Assembly: GCF_030250645.1 (NCBI RefSeq)
Contig: NZ_JASSVS010000001.1
Coordinates: 186,001 to 250,000, forward strand
DNA length: 64,000 bases
Reading direction: 5' to 3'
From: Marinobacter azerbaijanicus
Lineage (GTDB): Bacteria > Pseudomonadota > Gammaproteobacteria > Pseudomonadales > Oleiphilaceae
The notes beneath the pieces were generated by a model. That model was not told where the DNA came from. It ran no database searches and saw only the letters and a program-made list of their open reading frames with translations. The position numbers and the translations under genes are program-made. Shown in pieces: positions 28,110 through 37,366 of the stretch; position 1 is the stretch's first letter, and each line of letters starts with the position of its first letter.

Positions 28110-29003
28110 GTGACACTAAAACCAGGGCACTGGTCGTTTACCCGCTGGACAACCGTCGGGCAATTGGAGGCTATCGAAGTACGCCACCCCCGATTCCGCG
28201 CCCGCGTCTTCCTGCAGGGGGCCCATCTCACCCACTTCGCCCCCACCGATGAGCAGGACTGGCTGTGGGTCAGTGACACCGCCCGCTTCGAACCGGGCCG
28301 GGCGATTCGCGGTGGCATACCGGTATGCTGGCCCTGGTTTGGTGTACCTGAGAAAAACCCACCGGAAGTAAGGCGGCGGATACTGACCGATGCCTCCCAT
28401 GGCTTTGCCCGAACGGCGGTATGGAAGCTGGAGGATGTTCGCGAGACCGCGCAGGAGGTAGAGATCAGCCTCTCCCTGGACGCCAACAATGATTTCGCCG
28501 ATGTCTGGAACGGGCACGCACGTTTGCTGATGACGTTCAACTTCTCGACGGACGGCTGCCAACTGGCTCTGAGCACCACGAATGCAGGGGCGGATCCCCT
28601 TGCTTTCAGTCAGGCGCTCCACACTTACCTGCCCACGGCGGATATCCGCCAGACCCGTGTCGAGGGGCTTGAGAACTGCGGCTACATCGACTCCCTGAAC
28701 GACTGGAGTTACCACAACCAGCAGGGGCCCGTGGTGTTCAACGGGGAAACCGACCGCATCTACGAAAGCGGAGGGGATCTGGTTATCTCGACCCCGGCAG
28801 GAAAGCGGTCGTTGAGCGCCATTGGCAGCGACTCCACGGTGGTATGGAATCCCGGCCCGGAAAAGGCCGCACGACTGTCGGATTTCCCCGATGAGGCCTG
28901 GCAGTCCATGCTGTGCGTCGAGAGCGCCAATGCCCTCAGTGATTACCGGGTGCTTAATGAAGGCCAAAGCCATACCCTTGGCGTTATGATTGGAAGAGTC
29001 TGA
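28110..29003 (+). CDS. D-hexose-6-phosphate mutarotase (YeaD-like)
   Basis: The 297-residue protein is an aldose-1-epimerase-fold enzyme. It has RARVFLQGAHLTHF near the start, the SDTARFEPGRAIRGGIPVCW motif and a SHGFART segment with the conserved His, then FSQALHTY and NGETDRIYES. YeaD-type enzymes interconvert the anomers of glucose-6-phosphate and related sugar phosphates. The start codon is GTG with GAGG six bases ahead. It is followed 17 bases later by the acyltransferase gene and may share its transcript. Confidence 0.9.
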   Translation: MTLKPGHWSFTRWTTVGQLEAIEVRHPRFRARVFLQGAHLTHFAPTDEQDWLWVSDTARFEPGRAIRGGIPVCWPWFGVPEKNPPEVRRRILTDASHGFARTAVWKLEDVRETAQEVEISLSLDANNDFADVWNGHARLLMTFNFSTDGCQLALSTTNAGADPLAFSQALHTYLPTADIRQTRVEGLENCGYIDSLNDWSYHNQQGPVVFNGETDRIYESGGDLVISTPAGKRSLSAIGSDSTVVWNPGPEKAARLSDFPDEAWQSMLCVESANALSDYRVLNEGQSHTLGVMIGRV

Positions 29004-29020
29004 AAAATCAGGGAGCCCAC

Positions 29021-29836
29021 ATGGGTCTAGCATCGTTTCTGAAATCCAGGCTGATTCCGGCGGAGCTGGACAGCCACATCAATCGAATACGCAAGCCGAT
29101 CGGCTCGCTTGGGTATGACCCCTGGGGCTACAACAACGAAGTCATGAAGTATGGCTTCTCCCTGACTCGCCAGCTGTACGAGAAGTATTTCCGGGTGGAA
29201 GCCACCGGCGTTGAGAAAATACCGGCGGACGGGCCCGTTCTGATCGTTCCGAATCACAGTGGACAATTGCCCATTGATGGCCTCCTGATCGCCTATGCCC
29301 TCGCCTCCCGCGAGACCGATCCCCGTATCCCCCGGGCGATGATCGAACGTTTTTTCCCCACCGTGCCTTACCTTGGCAATCTGCTGAATGAGTTTGGAGC
29401 GGTACTCGGGGACCCGATCAACTGCGCCAAAATGCTGGCCAATGGCGAGGCAGTGATCGTGTTTCCCGAAGGAATTCGCGGTTCCGGCAAGCTCTATCAT
29501 GACCGCTACCAACTCAAGCGGTTCGGCAACGGCTTCATGCACCTGGCGATGAAGTACAACGCGCCCATCGTTCCCGTGGGCGTGGTGGGCTGTGAGGAAA
29601 CCATACCCGCCATTGCCAACATCAAGCCGCTGGCCAACCTGTTGGGCATCCCCTACGCACCAGTCGCCATGCCCGTCGTACTGCCGGCAAAGGTTCATCT
29701 CAACTTTGGCGACCCAATGATCTTCGACGACCGGGAAATCCCGGAGGAACAGGTCACTGACAGGGTGGAACAGGTAAAAGCGGCAATCAGTGAACTGATC
29801 GACACCGGACTGAGCGAAAGGAAAAGGCTGTTCTGA
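29021..29836 (+). CDS. PlsC-like acyltransferase
   Basis: The 271-residue protein belongs to the glycerolphosphate/lysophospholipid acyltransferase superfamily. The catalytic block is VPNHSGQLPIDG, an NHSG-type version in which the His and Asp are six residues apart rather than four. FPEGIRGSGK forms motif III and PIVPVGVVGCEE motif IV. Enzymes with the NHSG variant act on glycerolipids or neutral lipids, but the acceptor cannot be told. GGGAG lies five bases ahead of the ATG. It overlaps the next gene by one base and precedes prsK, so a link to the envelope system is possible. Confidence 0.85.
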   Translation: MGLASFLKSRLIPAELDSHINRIRKPIGSLGYDPWGYNNEVMKYGFSLTRQLYEKYFRVEATGVEKIPADGPVLIVPNHSGQLPIDGLLIAYALASRETDPRIPRAMIERFFPTVPYLGNLLNEFGAVLGDPINCAKMLANGEAVIVFPEGIRGSGKLYHDRYQLKRFGNGFMHLAMKYNAPIVPVGVVGCEETIPAIANIKPLANLLGIPYAPVAMPVVLPAKVHLNFGDPMIFDDREIPEEQVTDRVEQVKAAISELIDTGLSERKRLF

Positions 29837-30783
29837 TGGACGAACAACGCAGACCTCATATTCTTGTTACCGGTGCCGCCGGTGCCCTGGCGCAACAGGT
29901 GATCGAACGCCTGCGGGAAACCTGTAACCTGGTTGCAGTGGATTTCCGTGAGCAGGTTTACCTGGGCGACGACATCCCCAGCTACTGCATTGACTTCAAC
30001 AAGCGCTCGTTCGAAGACCTTTTCCGGCGCTACCGCTTCGATGGTGTTATCCACCTGGGCCGCATCATGTCCAGCCAGCTCACCCGCATGCGCCGGTATA
30101 ACGCCAACGTGCTGGGCACCCAGAAGCTGCTGGACCTGAGCCACAAATACGGCATAAAACGGATAGTCGTGCTGTCCACTTTCCACGTCTACGGTGCCGT
30201 GGCCTACAACCCAGCCCTGATCGACGAAGAGGCTCCGCTGAAAAGCGCCGGCCTGAGCGCAGACCTGATCGATTCCGTGGAACTGGAAAACCTGGCCAAC
30301 ATCTACCTGTGGCGGTATCCGGATCTCAACATCACCATTCTGCGGCCCTGCAATATCGTGGGCCCGGGCGTACGTAATTCCATCAGCACCCTGCTTGGTA
30401 TGGAGCGGGCGCCGGTACTGGCGGGTTTTTCACCGATGATGCAGTTCATCCATATCGACGATATGGCCGATGCGATCGTGCTCACCTATAACAAACCACA
30501 ACGGGGCGTGTTCAACGTAGCGCCAGAAGACTGGGTAGCCTATCAGCACGCCCTCAAGCTCTGCGGTTGCAAGACAATACCGATCCCGTCGATCCCGCCG
30601 GTATTGCCCAAAATGATACTGAGCACCCTGAAGCTGCGAAGTTTTCCTTCGTATCTGATGCACTTTTTCAAGTATCCTGTCGTCATTGACGGCAGAGCGT
30701 TCGCCCGGGAGTTCAATTTCACCCCCAGGCGGCCGCTGAAAGAAATATTCCGGTTTTACCGCGAGAACAAAAAACCGGTGTGA
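29836..30783 (+). CDS. NAD-dependent epimerase/dehydratase family protein
   Basis: The 315-residue protein is an extended short-chain dehydrogenase. It has an amino-terminal Rossmann start (HILVTGAAGALAQQV), FDGVIHLGRI, and a middle where the catalytic YxxxK is not in its usual form; the Tyr/Lys positions read ELENLANIYLWRYP, suggesting atypical or lost catalysis. RPCNIVGPGVRN and FIHIDDMADAIV follow, as in nucleotide-sugar epimerases. The ATG overlaps the acyltransferase stop (TGATG), so translation is coupled. prsK begins 30 bases downstream. Confidence 0.8.
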   Translation: MDEQRRPHILVTGAAGALAQQVIERLRETCNLVAVDFREQVYLGDDIPSYCIDFNKRSFEDLFRRYRFDGVIHLGRIMSSQLTRMRRYNANVLGTQKLLDLSHKYGIKRIVVLSTFHVYGAVAYNPALIDEEAPLKSAGLSADLIDSVELENLANIYLWRYPDLNITILRPCNIVGPGVRNSISTLLGMERAPVLAGFSPMMQFIHIDDMADAIVLTYNKPQRGVFNVAPEDWVAYQHALKLCGCKTIPIPSIPPVLPKMILSTLKLRSFPSYLMHFFKYPVVIDGRAFAREFNFTPRRPLKEIFRFYRENKKPV

Positions 30784-30813
30784 GTTTATGGCGCATAACG
30801 CAGGACGCGAGCC

Positions 30814-32952
30814 ATGTTGGACGATTTCAGCCTGATCAGTCATTCCACGGCAGCCATTGCCTATGGGTTGCTTACGCTCCTTATTGCCACGCGATACCTG
30901 CGCCGCGATATCGACCGGACACTGCTCCTGGCTTCCCTCGTCACTCTGGTCTGGGCAGGGTCACTAGTCACCCAGAGCCTGTGGGAAGAGCCTGGATTCT
31001 TCATTCGCTACCTGCTGGAACTGTTGCGGAATGCAGCCTGGATCACCGTTCTGTTCGCACTGTTACGGGATTCCTTCCGTACCGGCAGCATGGTGGGTCG
31101 CCTTCGCCGCGTCCTGGCAACGGCCACGGTTATCCTCATCGCTCTGCTGCTGAGCTCCGGCATTCTGGAATACGCTTACGAGCTGACCCTCCTGGATGGC
31201 AAGACCAAGGTGGTGGGCCAGATAGCCCTGTCTCTGCTCGGGCTGTCCCTGGTTGAGCAGATATGGCGTAACTCGCTGTCGTTTGGACGCTCCAGCATGA
31301 AGTACGTCTGCATTGCGGTCGCCAGCCTGTTCGCCTTCGACTTCTTCATGTACGCCGACGCCCTGCTGTTTGGCCAGGTGGCGGACTCCTTCTGGAACGC
31401 CAGGGGCCTGTTCAACGCTGCGCTGGTGCCCCTGTTTGCGGTCAATGTCATCAATACCCGTAAGCAGCCGGTGGATTTCCAGCTATCCCGCTCAGCCGTA
31501 TTCCACGCAGGCACCCTGTTGCTGGCGGGGGCTTACCTGCTGTTCCTGGCGCTCGGAGGCTATTACGTAAAAGCCCTCGGCGGCGACTGGGGCGAGGCCC
31601 TGCAGGTACTGTTCTTCACCATTGCGCTGGTGTTCCTGGCAACCCTGCTCACATCGCGGCGGGTCAGAGCCCGGCTGATGGTGTTCATCAGCCAGAACTT
31701 CTTCGACTACAAATACGATTACCGGGAAGAATGGCTGAAGATGACCCGCGAAATGGCGGATCTCAGCGACAACCCACCGTTGCCTGAACGGGTCATCCGC
31801 ATCCTTACCAGCCTGGTGGAAAGCAACGCTGGTGCACTGTGGATTCGGGAAGATCAGGGGGAGTTCCTGCTCAAGACCGCCGTCAACCTGGTGACCCCGA
31901 AATACACGACCATCGATGCCGACTCGGAACTGATCCGCTTTTTCAACGAGCGGGAGTGGATCATTGACCTCCACGAGTACCAACGTGACCCGATCAGCTA
32001 CAACCTGCTGGAGATTCCCGACTCGATCTCAAAGATTCCCGATGGCTGGCTGGTCATCCCCCTGTACCTCAGCAACGATCTCTATGGCATCGCCATGATT
32101 GGCAACCCCTATGCGCGAGTGGAACTGAACTGGGAAAACTTCGACCTGATCAAGGTGGTCGCCCGGCAGACCTGTAACCTGCTGGCCCAGGCCGACGCCC
32201 AGAACCGGCTCTCACGGGCCATGCAGTTCGAGGCCGTCAGCAAGGCCTCCGCCTTTATGGTGCACGACCTGAAAACGCTGATCGCGCAACTGTCGCTGTT
32301 GGTGAAGAACGCTCCCAGGCACCGGGACAATCCGGCGTTTATTGACGACATGATCAACACCACCGACCACGCCGTCCGCAAAATGTCCAACCTGGTGGAC
32401 CATATCCGCCGGCCGGCCGATGACACCATGGTGACCGAAGTGGTGGAACTGAACGAGGTTGTCGCCAACCTGGCGGAACACTATGGCCGCCGCCAGCCGG
32501 TACCAAGGGTTGTGGAGAACCCGGCAAAGATCTACATCAAAGCCGACCGGGAACAGCTCTACAGTATCCTTGGCCACCTGATACAGAACGCTCAGGACGC
32601 CACACCACCGGAAGGTGAGGTCACCCTTACCCTGAAAACCGCCAGGGGCAATGTGGTTCTTTTCATCCAGGATACCGGTAGCGGCATGACCGATGAGTTC
32701 ATCCAGAGCCAGCTGTTCAAGCCCTTCGAGAGTACCAAAGGGCTCACCGGCATGGGGATTGGCGCCTATCAGGCCAGGGAATACGTGCGCAACGTGGGCG
32801 GCAATATCGACGTCACCAGTGAACCTGGTCTGGGCTCGTGTTTTTCAATCCGGTTCCCTCTCGCCCCGCTGAAACCGGAGCAATCACCAGCGGAATCAGA
32901 GCCGGAACGCCTGATTGTCGGCGACGCAGAGCCACGCGAGAATGCCAAATAG
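30814..32952 (+). CDS. prsK: XrtA/PEP-CTERM system sensor histidine kinase PrsK
   Basis: The 712-residue protein begins with seven to eight membrane segments (residues 1-285), then a GAF-like sensor region (about 320-460), a dimerisation and phosphoacceptor helix with His484 in MVHDLKTLIAQLS, and an ATPase domain with N box LIQNAQDATP, G1 DTGSGM and G2 GMGIGAYQ. This order (membrane bundle, GAF, HisKA, HATPase) and the direct coupling to a sigma-54 activator and a long TPR lipoprotein are the hallmarks of PrsK in exosortase A systems. It presumably phosphorylates PrsR, whose gene follows after 121 bases. The signal sensed is unknown. Confidence 0.93.
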   Translation: MLDDFSLISHSTAAIAYGLLTLLIATRYLRRDIDRTLLLASLVTLVWAGSLVTQSLWEEPGFFIRYLLELLRNAAWITVLFALLRDSFRTGSMVGRLRRVLATATVILIALLLSSGILEYAYELTLLDGKTKVVGQIALSLLGLSLVEQIWRNSLSFGRSSMKYVCIAVASLFAFDFFMYADALLFGQVADSFWNARGLFNAALVPLFAVNVINTRKQPVDFQLSRSAVFHAGTLLLAGAYLLFLALGGYYVKALGGDWGEALQVLFFTIALVFLATLLTSRRVRARLMVFISQNFFDYKYDYREEWLKMTREMADLSDNPPLPERVIRILTSLVESNAGALWIREDQGEFLLKTAVNLVTPKYTTIDADSELIRFFNEREWIIDLHEYQRDPISYNLLEIPDSISKIPDGWLVIPLYLSNDLYGIAMIGNPYARVELNWENFDLIKVVARQTCNLLAQADAQNRLSRAMQFEAVSKASAFMVHDLKTLIAQLSLLVKNAPRHRDNPAFIDDMINTTDHAVRKMSNLVDHIRRPADDTMVTEVVELNEVVANLAEHYGRRQPVPRVVENPAKIYIKADREQLYSILGHLIQNAQDATPPEGEVTLTLKTARGNVVLFIQDTGSGMTDEFIQSQLFKPFESTKGLTGMGIGAYQAREYVRNVGGNIDVTSEPGLGSCFSIRFPLAPLKPEQSPAESEPERLIVGDAEPRENAK

Positions 32953-33073
32953 TTGACGGGGATTAAATCCAACGAACACTATCATTGCAAAGTGTCAATG
33001 TTCGGTTAAGAATCAGGGGTGAGAGGATTCACCGTAGTAACATCACAATATCGAAAAGGGATTTGTAGCCGTT

Positions 33074-34447
33074 GTGAGTAGACGACTTTTAATCGTAGAA
33101 GACGACCCAGGCCTGCAGAGCCAGATGCGCTGGTGTTTCAGTGAGGATCTGGAAGTATTTGTTGCCGCAGACCGGGAGTCTGCCCTGGCAGCCCTGCGAC
33201 GAAATGAGCCCGATGTCATCACCCTGGATCTGGGCCTGCCGCCCGACCCCGGTGGAGCATCAGAGGGATTCCTGTTGCTGGAGGAAATCCTTCGGCTGTC
33301 CCCCATGACCAAAGTCATCGTGGTCACCGGCCGGGAAGACAAAGAAAACGCCGTGAAGGCAATCGGCATGGGCGCCAGCGACTTCTATCAGAAGCCCCTG
33401 GACGCCGACATTCTTACCTTCGTGGTCAATCGCGCGTTCCGGCTGGCCGAACTGGAGCGGGACAACCGCGAACTGGCACGCCAGCGCAACGGCACCAACA
33501 TCAAGGGTATTGTGGCTGCCAGCCCGCAGATGCTCGCTGTTTGTCGCACCCTTGAGAAAGTCGCACCCACTGACGTAACCACCCTGATTACCGGGGAAAC
33601 CGGCACCGGCAAGGAGCTCCTGGCCCGCGCGCTCCATGACCTGAGCCATCGTGCCGAAAAACCATTCGCAGCCATCAACTGCGCCGCCATCCCCGAAAAC
33701 CTGCTCGAGAGTGAACTGTTCGGGTTTGAGAAAGGCTCATTCACCGGTGCCACCCAGGGCAAGAAAGGCAAAATAGAAAGTGTCAACGGCGGCACCCTGT
33801 TCCTGGACGAGATTGGCGATATGCCAATGTCGCTGCAGGCCAAGCTGCTACGGTTCCTGCAGGAACGCGTGGTGGACCGGGTTGGCTCGGTGAAACCGGT
33901 ACCGGTAGACGTACGGGTGGTCTGTGCCACCCACCGGAACGTCCAGCACCTCATCGACGAGGGCACCTTCCGCGAAGACCTCTACTACCGCATCAGCGAA
34001 ATTACCGTGGATGTGCCAGCCCTGCGGAACCGGGAAGGCGACTCCCTGGTGATCGCACAGTCGTTGTTGCAGTCCCTGGGCAAACAGATGGACCGCCCCA
34101 ACCTCTCGTTCACGGAGGACGCCATCAAAGCCATCCAGAGCCATCCCTGGCCCGGCAATGTGCGGGAAATGATCAACAAGGTGAAACGGGCCACCATCAT
34201 GGCGGACGGCAAACGGGTGACCGCCGCCGACCTGCAGCTCAACTGTGACCTGGAAGCCCCTGAGAGCCAGCTGAATCTGAGGCAAGTGCGTGAAAACGCC
34301 GAGCGTGCCGCGATTCTACAGGCGCTTCAGTCCTGCAGCTTCAACATGGCGCAAGCCTCGCGCCTGTTGGGCATCACCAGGCCAACGCTTTATAACCTGA
34401 CCGACAAATACCGCATAGAAACGTCACCCGAATCTTCAAGTGCCTGA
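33074..34447 (+). CDS. prsR: PEP-CTERM-box response regulator PrsR, sigma-54 activator
   Basis: The 457-residue protein has a receiver domain with phospho-acceptor Asp52 (ITLDLGLP), an AAA+ module with Walker A GETGTGKELLAR near residue 173 and the sigma-54 contact loop GSFTGA at about 221-226 (Ser in place of the usual Ala), Walker B GGTLFLDEIGDM, and a Fis-type helix-turn-helix at the end (MAQASRLLGITRPTLYNL). It should activate -24/-12 promoters after phosphorylation by PrsK. The promoter at 39479-39495 ahead of the PEP-CTERM gene is its most likely local target. The start codon is GTG with only a weak ribosome site. Confidence 0.94.
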   Translation: MSRRLLIVEDDPGLQSQMRWCFSEDLEVFVAADRESALAALRRNEPDVITLDLGLPPDPGGASEGFLLLEEILRLSPMTKVIVVTGREDKENAVKAIGMGASDFYQKPLDADILTFVVNRAFRLAELERDNRELARQRNGTNIKGIVAASPQMLAVCRTLEKVAPTDVTTLITGETGTGKELLARALHDLSHRAEKPFAAINCAAIPENLLESELFGFEKGSFTGATQGKKGKIESVNGGTLFLDEIGDMPMSLQAKLLRFLQERVVDRVGSVKPVPVDVRVVCATHRNVQHLIDEGTFREDLYYRISEITVDVPALRNREGDSLVIAQSLLQSLGKQMDRPNLSFTEDAIKAIQSHPWPGNVREMINKVKRATIMADGKRVTAADLQLNCDLEAPESQLNLRQVRENAERAAILQALQSCSFNMAQASRLLGITRPTLYNLTDKYRIETSPESSSA

Positions 34448-34498
34448 GTAGCAGGCAAGGAATCCATAACAAGACCCAGAAAGGAAAGGAACAGGGCC

Positions 34499-37198
34499 AT
34501 GAAACCAGTGTCAGCAGTACGTGCCACCCTTCTTTCAGTTGCCATCTCGCTCGCCTTCGTCGGCTGCAGCGGTGACAGCGATGAAATGAGCCAGGAGGAA
34601 ATCCAGTATCTTAGCCACCTGGATCAGTCGCGCTTCTTCCAGCGGCAGGGTGAGCTCAAGGCCAGTACTCTGGAGGCGCGAAGTGCGATTGAAATGCAGC
34701 CAAACCGCATCGAGCCCTACCTTGTGATTATCAACAACCTGCTCACCGCCGGAGATGCACGTAACGCCGAACGGCAGCTTGATGAACTTCTCTCAGACGT
34801 TGGCGAACAGTCCATTAGCCAGCAAAGTCTCAACGATGCAGCCCTGATCCGCGCCGAAGCCAGACTGATGCAGCAGGAGTACGACGAAGCACTGGCTACC
34901 CTCGAAGAACTGAAAGAACCGGACCGTGTTCAACGTCTGGAAGCCGCCCTGCTCCGGGGCGACATCCACCTTGCTGAAAACCGACTGGATGCTGCCAGAA
35001 GTGCCTATTCCACAGCCCGGGAAATCGATTCGAGCACCGCCGAGCCACTCATCGGGCTGTCGAAAGTTGCGTACAGTGAGAACAACCCGGAGGAAGGTGA
35101 CGAATACATCGCCGAGGCAGAGGCACTCAACCCGGACAACGTGGAGCTCTGGCTCTGGAAAGCGAGGCTGGCTCACGCCGCCGAAGAATGGGCCGAAGCA
35201 GAACAGGCCTATGTCAACGCCCTGGAAACCATCGGCCAGTATGACGTGATGACCTATCAGAAGTATCAGACCATGTCGGCGCTGATCAATGTTCTGCGGG
35301 AACAGGGCAAGTCGTCGGAAGCCTTTGTCTACGAAGAAATTCTTGCCAAGTCTGCGCCAGGTACCATCAAGAGCAACCTGACAGCAGCGCAGGAGGCCTT
35401 CAACGACGGCGAACTGAACAGTGCCGCCCGTTATCTTGAAGAAGTACTGGCCCAGGCTCCGGGCCACGAGCAGGCCTCGTTGATGCTGGGCATCATCCGC
35501 TACCGCCAGGGCCAGCCCAAGGAAGCAGAGGCTCTGCTGGCGCCTGTCGCCGACATGGGGGATTCAGACCAGGCCAGAAAACTGCTGGCAGCCACCCGCC
35601 TTCAGATGCGCAATCCTGAAGGCGCACGGGAAATCCTCGCCAACCTGGAAGACCAGGATTCAGACCCTGAAACCCTGGCGCTGGTGGGTATCGCCTCGCT
35701 GGTCAGCGGCGACACCGAGAGCGGTGAACAGTTCATCGAGAAATCCCTGTCTCTGGCGCCTGACAACAACAGCCTGCGGCTGCGCTACGCAACGTACCTG
35801 CTTCGTCAGGGCAAAACCGACCGCGCCATTGCCCAGGCCAACCAGATACTGGAAACAGACCCGGAATCGGAACAGGCGAGATTGCTGATTATCCAGGCCC
35901 ACGTATCCGCTGACGATTACGAGACCGCCATGGCAGTCGCGTCCAACTGGGTGGAGGAGCAACCCAAAAACGTTGCCGCGCTGGTTGCCCGTGGCAACGT
36001 CGCCGCTAACGCCGGCAATGTCGAAGAGGCCAGAGAGTACTTCCAGAAGGCAGTAGAGGCAGACAGCGAGAATCCCGGCCCACTCAACGCGCTTGGCAAT
36101 CTGGCGCGGTCCCGCAACGAGATGGATCATGCAAAAGACTACTACCGCCGGGCAATTGAACTGTCACCGGACAACCGCCAGGCACTGCAGGGCCTCTCTT
36201 CTGTAATGCCGCGGGACGAGCTGACCGGGCTGATGGAAGAGGTTCGGGAGCAACACCCGGACGCCTACGGCCCAAGGCTGGTACTGCTGGAATCGGCGCT
36301 GATTGAAAACAACACCCAGCGGGCCGATGAGTTGACGGCGGGACTGCTTGAACGGGAAGACGAGTCCAGCCCCGCCCCGGCTGAATCACTGGTTGCCTCC
36401 GTGTATCACGGCATCGCCACCCAAATGGCCCAACGGGAACACCTGGAACAGGCCGCCGATATACTTCGTCGGGGGCGCATACTGTTCCCGGAGAATGAAG
36501 AGATCGGCATCCAGGCAGCGGCTATCCAGTTCACCGAAGGGAATACCAAAGCAGCCCGGGATATCCTGAGGGACGTAAAACAGCAGCATCCGGAATCCTC
36601 TGCCCCCTTCCGCATCGAAGCACGCTACTTTGAAAAGCAGGAGGAGTACCAGGAAGCCGCCGAGCTCTATGAGCTTGCCCTGCAACTGGAACAGACCACA
36701 GAACTGGAAGTGGCCCGCGCTCGCGCCCTTGCCCGGGCCGGACTGCGCAACAGCGCGATCGAATCCCTCGAAAACGCACGCCAGGCATTCCCACGGGACC
36801 CTCAGATATTGATGAGCCTGGCAATGCTGCAGCAGGAGAACAACGCCCCGGAAAAAGCGGCCTCAGCCTACGAAGCGCTGCTTGAGTTGGAGCCGAAGAA
36901 TGTAGTGGCCCTCAACAACCTGGCTTGGATATATCACCAGCAAGGCGACGACCGCGCCATGGATCTGGCCAGACAAGCTTTCGAAGTGAACTCCGACAAC
37001 GCCGCCATTGCTGATACCTATGGCTGGATCATGTTCCAGGCGGGGCAAACGGAAGAAAGCCTGCCGGTGCTGGAAAAAGCCCACGAACTGCAGCCGGATT
37101 CCGAGGAAATCGCCATGCATCTGGCGGAGGCTTATCGTGCTTCCGGTCGTGATGCGGATGCGAAGCGGATTCTGGAGAAGTTTGGGGAGCGGGGGTAA
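34499..37198 (+). CDS. prsT: XrtA/PEP-CTERM system TPR-repeat lipoprotein PrsT
   Basis: The 899-residue protein has a lipoprotein signal peptide with lipobox FVGC at about residue 23 and then some twenty tetratricopeptide repeats (A.A.Y..AL...P.N type, for example AREYFQKAVEADSENPGPLN). PrsT accompanies PrsK and PrsR in exosortase A systems and is thought to have a scaffolding role in polysaccharide export or protein sorting; its exact function is not established. The ATG has GGAAAGGA ahead of it and lies 51 bases after prsR, so the two are probably cotranscribed. Confidence 0.9.
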   Translation: MKPVSAVRATLLSVAISLAFVGCSGDSDEMSQEEIQYLSHLDQSRFFQRQGELKASTLEARSAIEMQPNRIEPYLVIINNLLTAGDARNAERQLDELLSDVGEQSISQQSLNDAALIRAEARLMQQEYDEALATLEELKEPDRVQRLEAALLRGDIHLAENRLDAARSAYSTAREIDSSTAEPLIGLSKVAYSENNPEEGDEYIAEAEALNPDNVELWLWKARLAHAAEEWAEAEQAYVNALETIGQYDVMTYQKYQTMSALINVLREQGKSSEAFVYEEILAKSAPGTIKSNLTAAQEAFNDGELNSAARYLEEVLAQAPGHEQASLMLGIIRYRQGQPKEAEALLAPVADMGDSDQARKLLAATRLQMRNPEGAREILANLEDQDSDPETLALVGIASLVSGDTESGEQFIEKSLSLAPDNNSLRLRYATYLLRQGKTDRAIAQANQILETDPESEQARLLIIQAHVSADDYETAMAVASNWVEEQPKNVAALVARGNVAANAGNVEEAREYFQKAVEADSENPGPLNALGNLARSRNEMDHAKDYYRRAIELSPDNRQALQGLSSVMPRDELTGLMEEVREQHPDAYGPRLVLLESALIENNTQRADELTAGLLEREDESSPAPAESLVASVYHGIATQMAQREHLEQAADILRRGRILFPENEEIGIQAAAIQFTEGNTKAARDILRDVKQQHPESSAPFRIEARYFEKQEEYQEAAELYELALQLEQTTELEVARARALARAGLRNSAIESLENARQAFPRDPQILMSLAMLQQENNAPEKAASAYEALLELEPKNVVALNNLAWIYHQQGDDRAMDLARQAFEVNSDNAAIADTYGWIMFQAGQTEESLPVLEKAHELQPDSEEIAMHLAEAYRASGRDADAKRILEKFGERG

Positions 37199-37314
37199 TC
37201 CATACAATAAACAAAGAGTATAACCACCGCCGCACCATGCCTAAACGTTCCTAGAACCCGCTGGCAGCTACCGGATTGCCCAACAATACTTACCTCATGG
37301 AATTATTGACCTCA

Positions 37315-37346
37315 AGAGCCCGGCGGGAACACCTCCCCCGGGCTCT
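37315..37346. other. Stem-loop in the leader of the PA14 lipoprotein gene
   Basis: AGAGCCCGG (37315-37323) and CCGGGCTCT (37338-37346) form a perfect nine-base stem around a 14-base loop. No T-run follows, so it is not a standard terminator. It lies 20 bases upstream of the ATG at 37367, just ahead of the GGAAGG ribosome site. It could weaken read-through from prsT or regulate the next gene. Confidence 0.5.
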
Positions 37347-37366
37347 CATGGAAGGAAGGGTGGCTT

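Noticed and set aside
32974..33003. Overlapping inverted repeats between prsK and prsR
   Set aside because: Several short arms (ACACT/AGTGT, CATTG/CAATG, GAACA/TGTTC) compete with each other and none recurs at the PEP-CTERM promoter, so an operator call is not supported.
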